Shown: piece by piece, positions 1-8,415 of the stretch
Position numbering within the stretch: the first letter of the stretch is position 1
Layout of the letters: each line of letters begins with the position of its first letter
Assembly: GCF_009733735.1 (NCBI RefSeq)
Contig: NZ_WNJP01000015.1
Span: 1-33,200, forward strand
Direction: 5' to 3'
Source of the DNA: Sandarakinorhabdus oryzae
Lineage (GTDB): Bacteria > Pseudomonadota > Alphaproteobacteria > Sphingomonadales > Sphingomonadaceae
DNA length: 33,200 bases
Notes under the pieces: generated by a model
Seen by the model: the letters and a program-made list of their open reading frames with translations, nothing else
The model's database searches: none
What the model was told of the DNA's origin: nothing
Position numbers and translations under genes: made by a program

Positions 1-279
1 GCGCAGTTCGGCGGCAAGGCCGACCAGCACGACCGCCAGCACCAGCAGCGCCAGGATCCGCAGCACGGCGTGGCCTGGCTCGGCCGCGGCAGCGCGCAGC
101 ATCGCCGGTGTGGCCGGCCGCATGCGCCACGAAAGGGTCACGAGGAAGGCGATCACGGCGCCGTCAAAGGCGAGCAGCAGCGCCGCGTCGCGGGCCATCA
201 GCTGCAGCAGCACGATCGCCAGCACCAGCATCACGCCAGCAAAGGCGGCATAGTGCGGAAAACGCTTCAGCCCGTTCAT
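1..279 (-). CDS. DUF1345-like integral membrane protein, N-terminal part
   Basis: The reading frame starts at an ATG at 279 and stays open to the window edge, so only the first 93 residues are visible. They contain a short basic start (MNGLKRFPHY), a hydrophobic helix at about residues 10-30, a second helix at about 34-50, the loop WRMRPATPAMLRAAAAEPGH, and a third helix beginning near residue 72. This pattern (helix pair, a WRM loop, an Arg/Ala-rich amphipathic stretch, another helix) resembles the DUF1345 family of bacterial inner-membrane proteins, which have no established function. The start overlaps the nhaA stop in an ATGA, so the two are probably translationally coupled. The family call is from memory of the pattern; the presence of a membrane protein is well supported. 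Confidence 0.6.
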   Translation of the reverse strand, partial: MNGLKRFPHYAAFAGVMLVLAIVLLQLMARDAALLLAFDGAVIAFLVTLSWRMRPATPAMLRAAAAEPGHAVLRILALLVLAVVLVGLAAELR

Positions 280-1448
280 GCCGGCTGCCGCTTGCCGAGC
301 ACGGCCAGCCCGAACAGGGCGGAGGCGAGGCTGCCGGCGATGATGCCCAGTTTCGCCGCCGCTTCGCGTTCGCTGCCCGCGCCAAAGGCCAGGGCCGCGA
401 TGAACAGGCTCATGGTGAAGCCGATCCCGCACAAAAGCGACAGGCCCCAGAGCTGGCGGGCGCTGGCGTGGGCCGGCATGTCGACAAGCTTGAGCTTCAC
501 CAGTGCCATGATGGCGCCGAAGATGCCCAGCTGCTTGCCGATCAGCAATCCGGCGGCGATGCCCAGCACCAGCGGGTCCAACTCGGCGGCAAGGGACCGG
601 CCGCGCAGATCGACTCCGGCGTTGGCAAAGCCGAAGATCGGCACGATGGCAAACGCCACGACCGGTGCCAGTGCATGTTCGACCCGCAGCAACGGGCTGT
701 CACGGTCTTCAGGCGTGCCAGGGGTGATCCGGATCGGCAGGGCCAGTGCGGTGATCACCCCGGCCAGAGTGGCGTGGATGCCGCTGGCGTGCACCGCCAC
801 CCACAGCGCCGCGCCGACCAGCAGATAGGGCCACACGGCCTGCACCCGTCGCCAGTTGAGCAGTGCCAGCAGCGCGGTCAGCCCGCCGGCCGCGGCCAGC
901 GCGGTGAGGTCAACGCCCTCGGTGTAGACGGCAGCGATGACGATGATGGCGCCCAGATCGTCGATCACGGCAATGGCGGTGAGCAGCAACTTCAGGCTGG
1001 CGGGGACCCGGTCGCCGAGCAGCGCCATCACCCCCAGCGCAAAGGCGATATCGGTGGCGGTCGGGATGGCCCAGCCCTGGATATTGCCCGGCGCTACGCG
1101 GTTGATCGCCAGATAGACCAGCGCCGGCGCCGCCATGCCGGCCGCCGCAGCAACACCAGGCAGGATGCGGCGTGGCCAGCTGGCCATTTCGCCATCAAGA
1201 AACTCGCGCTTGATCTCGCAACCGACGAGCAGAAAGAACACCGCCATCAGCCCGTCGTTGATCCAGTGCAGCAGGCTGAGCGGCCCGATCTGTACATGCA
1301 GCAAGTGGAAATATTGGTCTGACAGCGCCGAGTTGGCCGCAAACAGCGCGGCCACGGCGGCAAACATCAGCACCTGGCCGCCACTGGCCTGGCTGGCCAT
1401 CAATTCGCGGATCACGCTGAAGCGCAGGCGGAGCAGGGGCGGGCGCAT
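276..1448 (-). CDS. nhaA: Na+/H+ antiporter NhaA
   Basis: A 390-residue inner-membrane antiporter that exchanges Na+ (or Li+) for external protons in pH and sodium homeostasis. It has the length of the E. coli protein and about a dozen hydrophobic segments. Three acidic residues fall exactly where the family has its ion-binding and transport aspartates: D133 in IPTATDIAFALG, and D163-D164 in AVIDDLGAIIV. The early motif FFLLVGCEIKREF (residues 71-83) is also typical of NhaA. The ATG at 1448 is used; an internal Met at residue 17 is less likely because the family normally has an amphipathic N-terminal helix. It ends inside the start of the DUF1345-like gene (ATGA). A 62-base gap separates it from the sugar gene upstream, so it may or may not share that transcript. 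Confidence 0.96.
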   Translation of the reverse strand: MRPPLLRLRFSVIRELMASQASGGQVLMFAAVAALFAANSALSDQYFHLLHVQIGPLSLLHWINDGLMAVFFLLVGCEIKREFLDGEMASWPRRILPGVAAAAGMAAPALVYLAINRVAPGNIQGWAIPTATDIAFALGVMALLGDRVPASLKLLLTAIAVIDDLGAIIVIAAVYTEGVDLTALAAAGGLTALLALLNWRRVQAVWPYLLVGAALWVAVHASGIHATLAGVITALALPIRITPGTPEDRDSPLLRVEHALAPVVAFAIVPIFGFANAGVDLRGRSLAAELDPLVLGIAAGLLIGKQLGIFGAIMALVKLKLVDMPAHASARQLWGLSLLCGIGFTMSLFIAALAFGAGSEREAAAKLGIIAGSLASALFGLAVLGKRQPA

Positions 1449-1510
1449 CCATTGAGATTAACAGGCGCCGCCGCTGCGCGAAACCAAAACCGGCCGCGCC
1501 GGCGCTGGAA

Positions 1511-2500
1511 TCAGGCCAGATACCAGGGATTCTCCCGTGCCCATGCGATGGTGTTGGCAATGCCCTGACGCGCCGAGGTGGTCGCCCGCCAGCCCAGCAG
1601 CTGCGCCGCCTTGTCCACCGCCGGCACGCGGCGGCCGATGTCTTCATAGACATCGCCATAGCGCTTGCCGGTGTCGACCGGGATTGGCGTCAGGCTGCTG
1701 CCGGCTTCCTCCAGCACCATCTGCACCACTTCGGCCATGGTGTTTTCCACCGGATTGCCCAGGTTGATGGCTTGGCCGATGGCGGCATCGCTGTTGGCCG
1801 CGGCGATCACGCCGCCGATGACATCGCCAATGTAGGTCAGGCACCGGGTCTGCTGGCCGCCGTCATACAGCTCCGGCGCCACGCCGTTGAGCACGCGATG
1901 CACCGCCTTGGAGACGACATAGATCGGGTTCTGGCGCGGGCCATAGACGTTGAAGAAGCGCACGATCGACATCGGCCAGCCGGATTTGTGGTGCATGCCG
2001 AACAACATATGCTCGCACACACCCTTGGATGCCGAATAGGACCAGCGATCGACATTGGTCGCCCCCAGCACCCGGTCGTCATCCTCGCGCCACGGCACCG
2101 CCGGGTTGCGGCCATAGACTTCCGACGTGGAAGTGAACAGCATGCGCACCCCATGGCGCTCACACAGCTCGATCAGGTTGCGGGTGCCGATGATGGCGAT
2201 ATCGATGAGGCTCAGCGGGTCTTCCATGTAGCGGTTGACGCCCACCACCGACGCCAGATGGTAGAGCACCGCCGCATCGGGGCGAAAGAACGCCTTGATG
2301 AAGGCGGGATCGCGGATGTCGCCCTTGGTGTAGTGAAAGGCCGGGTGATCGCGCACCAGATCGAGATTGTGGCACGTGGCGGGATCGACCACGTCCATGG
2401 CAAACACCTGATGGCCCTGGGCCAGCAGGGTTTCGGCCAGATGGCTGCCGATCAGGCCGGCGACACCGGTGATCATCACCGCGCTGCTGTTGGTGGTCAT
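1511..2500 (-). CDS. ArnA/UXS-like NAD-dependent sugar epimerase/decarboxylase (SDR)
   Basis: An extended short-chain dehydrogenase of 329 residues acting on a nucleotide sugar in the cytoplasm. The NAD motif GVAGLIGSH lies at the N-terminus. STSEVYG supplies the catalytic Ser and a Glu, YSASK is the catalytic Tyr/Lys pair, and RFFNVYGPRQ is the usual substrate-loop start. The C-terminal half resembles the decarboxylase domain of ArnA: DGGQQTRCLTYIGDV, INLGNPVEN and YEDIGRRVPAVDKA, with a Glu in STSE and an Arg in GRRVP at the places where ArnA has its decarboxylation residues. I therefore infer a UDP-uronic acid decarboxylase (UDP-xylose or related product); a 4-epimerase is the alternative. 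The UDP-sugar dehydrogenase lies 15 bases upstream and could supply the uronate. An AGGAA ribosome site precedes the ATG. It is not RmlB-like in sequence. Confidence 0.75.
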   Translation of the reverse strand: MTTNSSAVMITGVAGLIGSHLAETLLAQGHQVFAMDVVDPATCHNLDLVRDHPAFHYTKGDIRDPAFIKAFFRPDAAVLYHLASVVGVNRYMEDPLSLIDIAIIGTRNLIELCERHGVRMLFTSTSEVYGRNPAVPWREDDDRVLGATNVDRWSYSASKGVCEHMLFGMHHKSGWPMSIVRFFNVYGPRQNPIYVVSKAVHRVLNGVAPELYDGGQQTRCLTYIGDVIGGVIAAANSDAAIGQAINLGNPVENTMAEVVQMVLEEAGSSLTPIPVDTGKRYGDVYEDIGRRVPAVDKAAQLLGWRATTSARQGIANTIAWARENPWYLA

Positions 2501-2515
2501 GCGGATGTTCCTGTT

Positions 2516-3835
2516 TCAGATGCTGCGGCCAACGCCGCGATAGACAAAGCCGGATGCGGTGAGCGCGTCGATCATCGCCCGGTCATAATAGATGCGGCCA
2601 TCATAGATCAGCGCGCCGGGGCTGAGCAGGCGGCTGAAATCCGCCACGCCCAGTGCCTTGAAGGCGTCGTGGGCAGCGTTGATGATCACCGCGTCCGCCC
2701 CGTCCAGCGCCGCATCGAGGTCGCGGGTCAGCACCACGCCATGATGGGCAGCTTCGGCATCGCTCACCATCGGATCGGCGATATGCAGATCGTCATGGCC
2801 GGCGGCGCGCAGGGCGGCGAGCAGCGGATCGACCGGCGTGAAGCGGCAATCGCCGCTGTTCGTCTTGAAGCTGTAGCCCAGCACGGCGATCTTGGCCGCC
2901 TTTTTGCCGCGCCCCTTCAGGAACAGATCGACCGCATCGGCAACATAGGCTGGCATGCCGTCATTCACCGTCCGTCCGGCTGCCGACAGCCGCAGATCAA
3001 GGCCGTTGCTCTTGCCCAGCGCATCGATGAACCACGGGTCCTTGGTCAGGCAATAGCCGCCAACGCCGTTCGACGGCGTCAGGATGTTGACATAATGCTG
3101 GCCTTTTTTCAGCGAGTTGGCGCCGCGGATCACCTCCAGCGTGTCGATCGGCCAGGGCAGGGCATCGGCCAACTTGGCCAGCTCGTGGGCCAGCGCGATG
3201 TTGAGATCGATCCACTGGTTGCAGGCCAGCTTGACCAGCTCGGCGGTCTCCGGACTGGCGACCTCGATCACCTCCACATCAAGCACGCTGCGCCAGAAGG
3301 CAGCGGCCGCTGCGGTGGCGGCACGGTCCATGCCGCCGACAACGATCGGCAGGGTCTGGAATTCGCGGATGGCCGCGCCTTCGGCCAGCCGTTCCGGCGA
3401 AAAGGCGACGTGGATGCGGGCCGCCGGCAACAGCACTTCCTCGGCCATGCGGCGGGTGACCCCGGGCGGCACGGTGGATTTCACCATCAGCACCTGGCCG
3501 TCGTGCAGATGCGGCGCGATCCCCATGCAGGCGGCCCGGATGTGCGACAGATCGGCGTCATATTCGTCTGACAATGGCGTGCCGACGGTGACCACCACCA
3601 CATCCGCCCCGGCCACTGCGGCCATGTCGGTGCTGGCGGAAAGGCGGCCCGCGGCCACGGTCTTGGCGACCAGATCGTCGATGCCCGGTTCCGGGATCGG
3701 GCATTCGCCGCGATTGACGGCATCGACCAGACCCTGGTTGAGATCGATACCGACCACCTGGCAACCCCGGTCGGCCAAAACAGCGCCAATCACGCTGCCG
3801 ATGTAGCCGAAACCGACCACTGCCACGCGCTTCAT
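2516..3835 (-). CDS. UDP-glucose/UDP-HexNAc 6-dehydrogenase family protein
   Basis: A nucleotide-sugar dehydrogenase of 439 residues that oxidises the C6 alcohol of a UDP-hexose to a carboxylate with two NAD+. The Rossmann motif is VAVVGFGYIGSVIG (residues 4-17). Lys202 and Asn206 lie in the central helix ELVKLACNQW. The catalytic Cys262 is in GVGGYCLTKD. The motif FSPERLAEG resembles WecC/WbpA-type dehydrogenases (UDP-ManNAc or UDP-GlcNAc) more than classic UDP-glucose dehydrogenase, whose usual form is PEFLREG, so the substrate is left open. Start: an ATG at 3850 is in frame, but its first codons contain a GGAGAG that sits as a good ribosome site before the ATG at 3835, so I use 3835. It lies directly upstream of the SDR decarboxylase/epimerase. 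Confidence 0.85.
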   Translation of the reverse strand: MKRVAVVGFGYIGSVIGAVLADRGCQVVGIDLNQGLVDAVNRGECPIPEPGIDDLVAKTVAAGRLSASTDMAAVAGADVVVVTVGTPLSDEYDADLSHIRAACMGIAPHLHDGQVLMVKSTVPPGVTRRMAEEVLLPAARIHVAFSPERLAEGAAIREFQTLPIVVGGMDRAATAAAAAFWRSVLDVEVIEVASPETAELVKLACNQWIDLNIALAHELAKLADALPWPIDTLEVIRGANSLKKGQHYVNILTPSNGVGGYCLTKDPWFIDALGKSNGLDLRLSAAGRTVNDGMPAYVADAVDLFLKGRGKKAAKIAVLGYSFKTNSGDCRFTPVDPLLAALRAAGHDDLHIADPMVSDAEAAHHGVVLTRDLDAALDGADAVIINAAHDAFKALGVADFSRLLSPGALIYDGRIYYDRAMIDALTASGFVYRGVGRSI

Positions 3836-3937
3836 GCCCACACTCTCCACCCAGCTCAGGCCGAAGAACGGCCGTCGCTGCCGTCTGTGAAGCGATTTTG
3901 CCGTCCAATCAAGTGCGTGACGCGGCCGGCCCCGCGG

Positions 3938-4795
3938 TCAGCGCGCGGCGACCATCCCGGCGAGGCACAGTTCCAGTTCGGCCAGCCAGTGTCGCGCCGG
4001 GCCGGTGATCGCCCAGGTTGCCGCCTTGTCGAGAACCGAATAGGCCGGGCGGCGCGCCGGCACCGGATAGTCGGCCGTGCCGATCGGCAACACCGGCACG
4101 GCATGGTCGAGCAGGCCCAGCCGGCAGGCGATGGCCTGGGTGGCAGCGGCCAGATCATACCAGCTGGCGGTGCCGGCATCGGTCCAGTGCAAGGTGCCGC
4201 TGGCATCGCGCAGTTGCCAGATGGCAGCGGCCAGCGACGTGACATGGGTGGGCGTGCCGGTCTGATCGGCGATCACCCGCACTTCGGGACGCTCGGCCAT
4301 CAGCCGCAGCATGGTGCGCACGAAATTATTGCCGTGCGCGCCATAGACCCAGGCCGTGCGCAGCACCAGCGGGGCCGGGTGCGCTGCCCGCACCGCCTGT
4401 TCGCCGGCCAATTTGGTGCGGCCATAGACGGAGAGCGGGTTGGTGGCGGCATCGGGGGCCCAGGGCCGGCTGGCCTCGCCATCAAACACGAAATCGGTGG
4501 AAATCTGCACCAGCCGCGCGCCGCAGGCAGCGGCCGCTGCGGCAATCTCGCCGGCCGCCGTCCCATTCAGCCGCATGGCCAGCTCTGGTTCGCTTTCGGC
4601 CCTGTCCACCGCCACATGGGCGGCGCAGTTGATGATGTGGCTGGGTTGCTCCGCTGCGATCACTGCCGCGATGCTGGCTGGATCGGCCAGATCAAGCTGC
4701 GTGCGCGGCGGCGCCACGATGGTGACGCCGGCCGGTGCGCTGGCGATCAGCGCTCGCCCCAGTTGACCGGTGCCGCCGGTGATCAGCACCTTCAT
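3938..4795 (-). CDS. rmlD: dTDP-4-dehydrorhamnose reductase
   Basis: Last step of dTDP-L-rhamnose synthesis: NAD(P)H reduction of dTDP-4-dehydro-L-rhamnose. The 285-residue SDR has the NAD motif TGGTGQLG at residues 6-13, STDFVFDG with the catalytic Thr region at about 99-106, and YGRTK with Tyr124 and Lys128. Length and motifs match RmlD (RfbD). Its ATG overlaps the end of rmlC by four bases, which fits a tightly coupled rmlACD transcription unit. About 100 bases separate it from the dehydrogenase downstream; that gap contains only a 5-bp stem (3859-3873) close to the dehydrogenase start. Rhamnose made here is a likely substrate of the two glycosyltransferases farther upstream. Confidence 0.95.
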   Translation of the reverse strand: MKVLITGGTGQLGRALIASAPAGVTIVAPPRTQLDLADPASIAAVIAAEQPSHIINCAAHVAVDRAESEPELAMRLNGTAAGEIAAAAAACGARLVQISTDFVFDGEASRPWAPDAATNPLSVYGRTKLAGEQAVRAAHPAPLVLRTAWVYGAHGNNFVRTMLRLMAERPEVRVIADQTGTPTHVTSLAAAIWQLRDASGTLHWTDAGTASWYDLAAATQAIACRLGLLDHAVPVLPIGTADYPVPARRPAYSVLDKAATWAITGPARHWLAELELCLAGMVAAR

Positions 4796-5337
4796 GGCAT
4801 CGGCTCGATCTGGCTGAACGGCGGCGCCGCCGTATCACGTGGTGACAGGGTGGGGGCCATGCCAAGATCGGGCCAGGCAATGGCCAGCGTCGGATCATTC
4901 CAGGCAAAGGTCGTGTCGCTGCCGGGATGATAATAGTCGGTGACCTTGTAGAACAGGTCGGTGCCGTCCTCGAGAACGAGGAAGCCATGGGCAAAGCCGG
5001 GCGGCACCCACAGCATGCGGTGGTTTTCCGCCGACAGGGTGACGCCGACCCATTGGCCGAAGTGCGGCGACGAACGCCGCACATCCACCGCCACATCAAA
5101 AACCGCGCCATTGATGACGCGCACCAGCTTGCCCTGCGACTGCTCGCGCTGGAAATGCATGCCGCGCAAAACACCGCGGCCTGAGTGGCTGTGATTGTCC
5201 TGCACGAAGGCGATGTCGAGGCCCAGATCGGCAAAGCTGCGCTGGTTCCAGCTTTCCATGAAGAAGCCGCGCGCATCGCCGAACAGCTTGGGCTCGATGA
5301 TCAGCACGCCGGGCAGGGCGGTCGGGGTGATGTTCAC
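4792..5337 (-). CDS. rmlC: dTDP-4-dehydrorhamnose 3,5-epimerase
   Basis: Converts dTDP-4-dehydro-6-deoxyglucose to dTDP-4-dehydro-L-rhamnose. The 181-residue single cupin domain has the family motifs: [10 protein letters not shown] (residues 21-30), GVLRGMHFQ with the catalytic His61, [11 protein letters not shown] (109-119) and YKVTDYY with the catalytic Tyr region at 130-136. It starts with GTG at 5337, and that codon overlaps the rmlA stop as GTGA. The other end overlaps the rmlD start by four bases. The order rmlA-rmlC-rmlD without rmlB is unusual, since most rml operons carry all four genes. Confidence 0.95.
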   Translation of the reverse strand: MNITPTALPGVLIIEPKLFGDARGFFMESWNQRSFADLGLDIAFVQDNHSHSGRGVLRGMHFQREQSQGKLVRVINGAVFDVAVDVRRSSPHFGQWVGVTLSAENHRMLWVPPGFAHGFLVLEDGTDLFYKVTDYYHPGSDTTFAWNDPTLAIAWPDLGMAPTLSPRDTAAPPFSQIEPMP

Positions 5338-6221
5338 CGCGCCAGCCCTGCCTTCTGGTTGAGCTGGGTGAGCAGATATTCGCCATAGCCGGACTTCTTC
5401 AGCGGTGCAGCGATGGCTTCCAGCTTGGCATCATCGATCAGGCCCATGCGCCAGGCGATCTCTTCCGGACAACAGATCTTCAGGCCCTGGCGTTCCTCGA
5501 CGATGCGCACATAGTTGGCAGCATCGAGCAGAGAACTGTGGGTGCCGGTATCGAGCCAGGCAAAGCCGCGCCCCATCAGCTCGACATTGAGCTTGCCGGC
5601 CTCGAGATAGCATCGGTTGAGATCGGTGATCTCCAGCTCGCCGCGCGGTGACGGCTTCAGATCGCGGGCCAGCGCCACGGCATCGCCATCATAGAAATAG
5701 AGCCCGGTGACGGCATAGTTGCTGCGCGGTGCGCGCGGCTTTTCCTCGATGGTCTCGGCGCGGCCATCGGCATCGAACGACACCACGCCATAGGCGGTGG
5801 GATCCTTGACATAATAACCAAACACCGTGGCGCCATCAGTGCGGGCATCGGCCTTTGCCATCAGTTCAGGCAGGCCATGGCCGTGATAGATATTGTCGCC
5901 AAGGATCAGCACGCTGGGATTGCTCCCGACGAAGTCGGCGCCGATATGATAGGCCTGCGCCAGCCCCTCCGGTCGCGGCTGCTGGGCATAGCTGATGGTG
6001 ATGCCCCACTGGCTGCCGTCGCCGAGCAGGCTGGCAAAGGCCGGCGCGTCCGCCGGCGTGGTGATGATCAGCACCTCGCGCACGCCGGCCAGCAGCAGCA
6101 CCGACAGCGGATAATAGATCATCGGCTTGTCATAGACCGGCATCAATTGCTTCGATACCGGCATGGTCAGCGGATAGAGGCGAGTGCCCGATCCGCCGGC
6201 CAGGATAATTCCGCGCCGCAT
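5334..6221 (-). CDS. rmlA: Glucose-1-phosphate thymidylyltransferase
   Basis: First step of dTDP-rhamnose synthesis: glucose-1-phosphate + dTTP gives dTDP-glucose. From the ATG at 6221 the protein is 295 residues, the usual RmlA length. It begins [19 protein letters not shown], with the nucleotide-binding GGSGTRL followed by [13 protein letters not shown], the signature of the sugar-phosphate nucleotidyltransferase family. ILGDNIYHG carries the metal-binding Asp. The frame is open for 56 codons further upstream, but that extension is Arg-rich, resembles nothing and would overlap the coding boundary of the EpsD-like gene, so it is rejected. The gene lies about 50 bases downstream of the epsD-like gene, likely on the same transcript. 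Confidence 0.96.
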   Translation of the reverse strand: MRRGIILAGGSGTRLYPLTMPVSKQLMPVYDKPMIYYPLSVLLLAGVREVLIITTPADAPAFASLLGDGSQWGITISYAQQPRPEGLAQAYHIGADFVGSNPSVLILGDNIYHGHGLPELMAKADARTDGATVFGYYVKDPTAYGVVSFDADGRAETIEEKPRAPRSNYAVTGLYFYDGDAVALARDLKPSPRGELEITDLNRCYLEAGKLNVELMGRGFAWLDTGTHSSLLDAANYVRIVEERQGLKICCPEEIAWRMGLIDDAKLEAIAAPLKKSGYGEYLLTQLNQKAGLAR

Positions 6222-6270
6222 AGTCCGTGCCACTCCCGTTCGGGCCGGAAGGGGGCGTCTGCCCCCCTTG

Positions 6271-7221
6271 TTACTTCGCCGCAGCCGGTGCTGCCGGCTT
6301 GGCCGCCCCTGCCGCTGCAACCGCGGCTGCGTTCTGCGTCTTCTGCAGCTGTGCCGCCACCTTGTCGGGCGTGTCATAGCCCTTGCCATAGGTGATCTTG
6401 GCCTTGTTGGCCTCGCGCAGCTTGGTCAGTTCGGCCTGCAGTCGCTTGCCGATCTCCTGGCGCTGGATCACCTGCTGGGCATAGGAAATCGCCTTCTCGC
6501 CCAGGAACGGCTCGGTCTTCATTTCGGAGACGACGTTGACATAGACCACCGGTGCCGGGGCGCCCTGCGGCTGGTCGGTATACATGAACGGCTCGCCATT
6601 CGGGCCCTTCGACAGCTTGACGAATTCCTGGCTCAGTCGCGGATCAAGCACCAGCGTGTCGATCTGCTGCGGTGCCCGGCGATAATCGACATTGCCTTCG
6701 ATCAGTATCTTTTCGACTTCCTGCATCGACTTGGCGCTCTTCAGCGGCAGGTTGGCAAAGCTGGCCGTGCGCAGGAACTGGATCTGATCCAGCGTCATGA
6801 CGCGGCGATCGCTGAACATGATCGGGTTGTCGCTGATGAACTTCTGGGCCGCCTCACGCGGGGTCGATTGCACCTTGCCAGCCACTTCGGCCTGCAGCGC
6901 CTGCACCAGCAGATTTTCATCGTTGCGGGTCTTGGCCAACACGAACTGCGGTGACTGGTCCAGCTTGCGGGCGCGGGCCTCGTTGGCCAGCATCTTGCGC
7001 TCGATCACGCGGGCCAGCGCGACGGATTCGACCAGTTTGCGCGGTGCTGCCGCCGCCTGCGCACCCATGCCGGCGATCTCGGCATTGACTTCGTGGATGG
7101 TCACATCCTTGCCATCAACTGTGGCCACCACCTGGCCTTCGGGGGCCTTGGCCTCCTTGCTGCAGGCGGTCAGCGCCAGGCTGGCAACGGCAGCCAGCAA
7201 CAGCGGAACACGGGTCTTCAT
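6271..7221 (-). CDS. EpsD-family putative peptidyl-prolyl isomerase lipoprotein
   Basis: A predicted periplasmic lipoprotein of 316 residues. The ATG at 7221 gives a clean lipoprotein signal ([10 protein letters not shown]..., lipobox LTAC, acylated Cys20), while the in-frame upstream extension has no signal character. The rest is a SurA/PpiC-like chaperone fold: a VDGKDVT strand after the linker, a helical stretch rich in Lys/Arg/Glu (about 50-120), then a parvulin-like region with LDQIQF and the segment near residues 200-220. It ends in an Ala/Pro/Lys-rich tail. This arrangement matches the EpsD-type isomerases encoded in exosortase-linked EPS loci, and an exosortase lies about 8.5 kb away in this window. 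The isomerase activity is a family-based assumption. A set of inverted TGTTC/GAACA motifs lies just upstream. Confidence 0.75.
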   Translation of the reverse strand: MKTRVPLLLAAVASLALTACSKEAKAPEGQVVATVDGKDVTIHEVNAEIAGMGAQAAAAPRKLVESVALARVIERKMLANEARARKLDQSPQFVLAKTRNDENLLVQALQAEVAGKVQSTPREAAQKFISDNPIMFSDRRVMTLDQIQFLRTASFANLPLKSAKSMQEVEKILIEGNVDYRRAPQQIDTLVLDPRLSQEFVKLSKGPNGEPFMYTDQPQGAPAPVVYVNVVSEMKTEPFLGEKAISYAQQVIQRQEIGKRLQAELTKLREANKAKITYGKGYDTPDKVAAQLQKTQNAAAVAAAGAAKPAAPAAAK

Positions 7222-7243
7222 CGCTTCATCACTCCCCACCAGG

Positions 7244-7287
7244 TCTGTTCGCCCACGGGCCGAACAGATTTGAACAAGATCCTGTTC
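7244..7287. promoter_or_regulatory. Paired inverted repeats upstream of the epsD-like gene
   Basis: Four copies of TGTTC/GAACA are packed into 44 bases. TCTGTTCG (7244-7251) is a perfect inverted repeat of CGAACAGA (7261-7268). GAACA (7272-7276) is inverted as TGTTC (7283-7287). The first pair begins about 7 bases upstream of the GGGGAG ribosome site of the epsD-like gene. It could be an operator for a dimeric regulator or a leader hairpin. It does not match the alphaproteobacterial SOS box, because the direct GAAC copies are 6 rather than 7 bases apart. The function is unknown. Confidence 0.4.
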
Positions 7288-7341
7288 TCTCTTGCCGCTG
7301 TGGTCCGCCATGGTCAACCACAAGCACGGCCCGCACCGGCG

Positions 7342-8415
7342 TCAGAACCGGCGGCCGAGCGCGGCGCGGGCGATGGCGCTGGCATTGGCGCCACGCCGGC
7401 GCAGCAGTCGACGCAGCACGAGGCCCCAGCTGACCAGCCAGTGCAGCGGCCACAGCAGCGGATAATGGCGCCAGATGAACTTCAGCCGCGCCCGCGTCAG
7501 CCAATAATCGGCAAAGCTGTTGCGCGTGCTGCGCGCGCTGCCCGAACCGATCGAGCGGCCGGCCTTGTGGAACACGTTGGCACCATGAGCGAAGGCGGTT
7601 TCAAAGGCCTTGCCGCGCAGCTTGCGATTGCGCACTGCCCAGTCAATCTCCTCGAAATACAGGAAATAGCGCTCCTCCATGAAGCCAACTTCTGTGAGGA
7701 AGTCGCGGCTCACGGCCAGGCTGGCGCCGAGCACGAAATCGGTGGCGTCAGCGACGTCCTGCGGGCTGTATTTGATGGTGGCCGGTTGCTCGCCGCCCAG
7801 CGAACGACTGGCGCCGGTGAACAGGTTGAAGGCTGAGCCATTGAGCGCCTGGATGCGATCAGGCTCCCAATAATGGCGCACCACCGTCCCGCACATGCCG
7901 ACCCGCGGCGTCGCCATCATCCGCGCCAGCAGCGCCATCGCGGCATCGGGTGCAACCACCGTGTCGTTGTTGAGCAACCAGAGATGCTTGAGCTGGGGAT
8001 CGCCAAGCAGATAGCGCAGGCCCAGGTTGTTGCCGCCGGCAAAGCCGCGATTGGTTTCAGACCGGATCAGGGTGAGCGGCTCAACCTGCGCGCGGCCGCT
8101 CTCTGCCGTGGCGGCATCGATTTCGGTCACGGGCACCGGCTTGGCCACCGGCGGCGCCGAAAAGGCGCTCATTTCGGTGGACTCGGCCGCAGCATCGAGT
8201 TGCCCGGCGGCCCAGGCGCGCAGCCGCTCCATCGAATCATCGCCAGAACCATTCTCAACCACCACCACCTTCATCGGCAGAGTCGAGCGCAACAGGCTCT
8301 CCAGGCATTCGATGGTGTCGCCGGCACCGCGGAAATTGACGATGACGACGCCGAGCAGCGGCGGCAACGCCGACGGGGCCAGCGCTCCGGGCGCACGGGC
8401 TTCCGCCGCCCTCAT
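7342..8415 (-). CDS. Family 2 glycosyltransferase (rhamnosyltransferase-like)
   Basis: A cytoplasmic-face GT-A glycosyltransferase of 357 residues. It shows the GT2 landmarks: LGVVIVNFRGAGDT at the start of the fold, VVVENGSGDDS, NRGFAGGNNLGLR, and the acidic metal site in LWLLNNDTVV. A later acceptor-side motif is MEERYFLYFEEIDWAVRNR. The NRGFAGGNN/NND/FFEEID-type combination is typical of WbbL-like rhamnosyltransferases, and dTDP-rhamnose genes lie downstream. A basic, Trp-rich C-terminal hydrophobic segment (about 310-340) may contact the membrane. The ATG at 8415 overlaps the stop of the next GT gene (ATGA); the longer upstream frame is a shadow of that gene. Donor specificity is inference. 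Confidence 0.88.
   Translation of the reverse strand: MRAAEARAPGALAPSALPPLLGVVIVNFRGAGDTIECLESLLRSTLPMKVVVVENGSGDDSMERLRAWAAGQLDAAAESTEMSAFSAPPVAKPVPVTEIDAATAESGRAQVEPLTLIRSETNRGFAGGNNLGLRYLLGDPQLKHLWLLNNDTVVAPDAAMALLARMMATPRVGMCGTVVRHYWEPDRIQALNGSAFNLFTGASRSLGGEQPATIKYSPQDVADATDFVLGASLAVSRDFLTEVGFMEERYFLYFEEIDWAVRNRKLRGKAFETAFAHGANVFHKAGRSIGSGSARSTRNSFADYWLTRARLKFIWRHYPLLWPLHWLVSWGLVLRRLLRRRGANASAIARAALGRRF

Noticed and set aside
1772-3571. 599-codon plus-strand frame opposite the dehydrogenase and SDR
   Set aside because: Its sequence is Asp/His/Arg/Gln-rich and shadow-like, while the minus-strand genes have intact catalytic motifs.
6222-6389. In-frame 56-codon N-terminal extension of rmlA
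   Set aside because: It is Arg-rich and overlaps the 3' end of the epsD-like gene; RmlA proteins start at the [10 protein letters not shown] motif.
7262-7275. Two GAAC words that resemble an SOS (LexA) box
   Set aside because: The spacer is 6 bases, not the 7 of the alphaproteobacterial SOS box, and the neighbouring genes are not repair genes.
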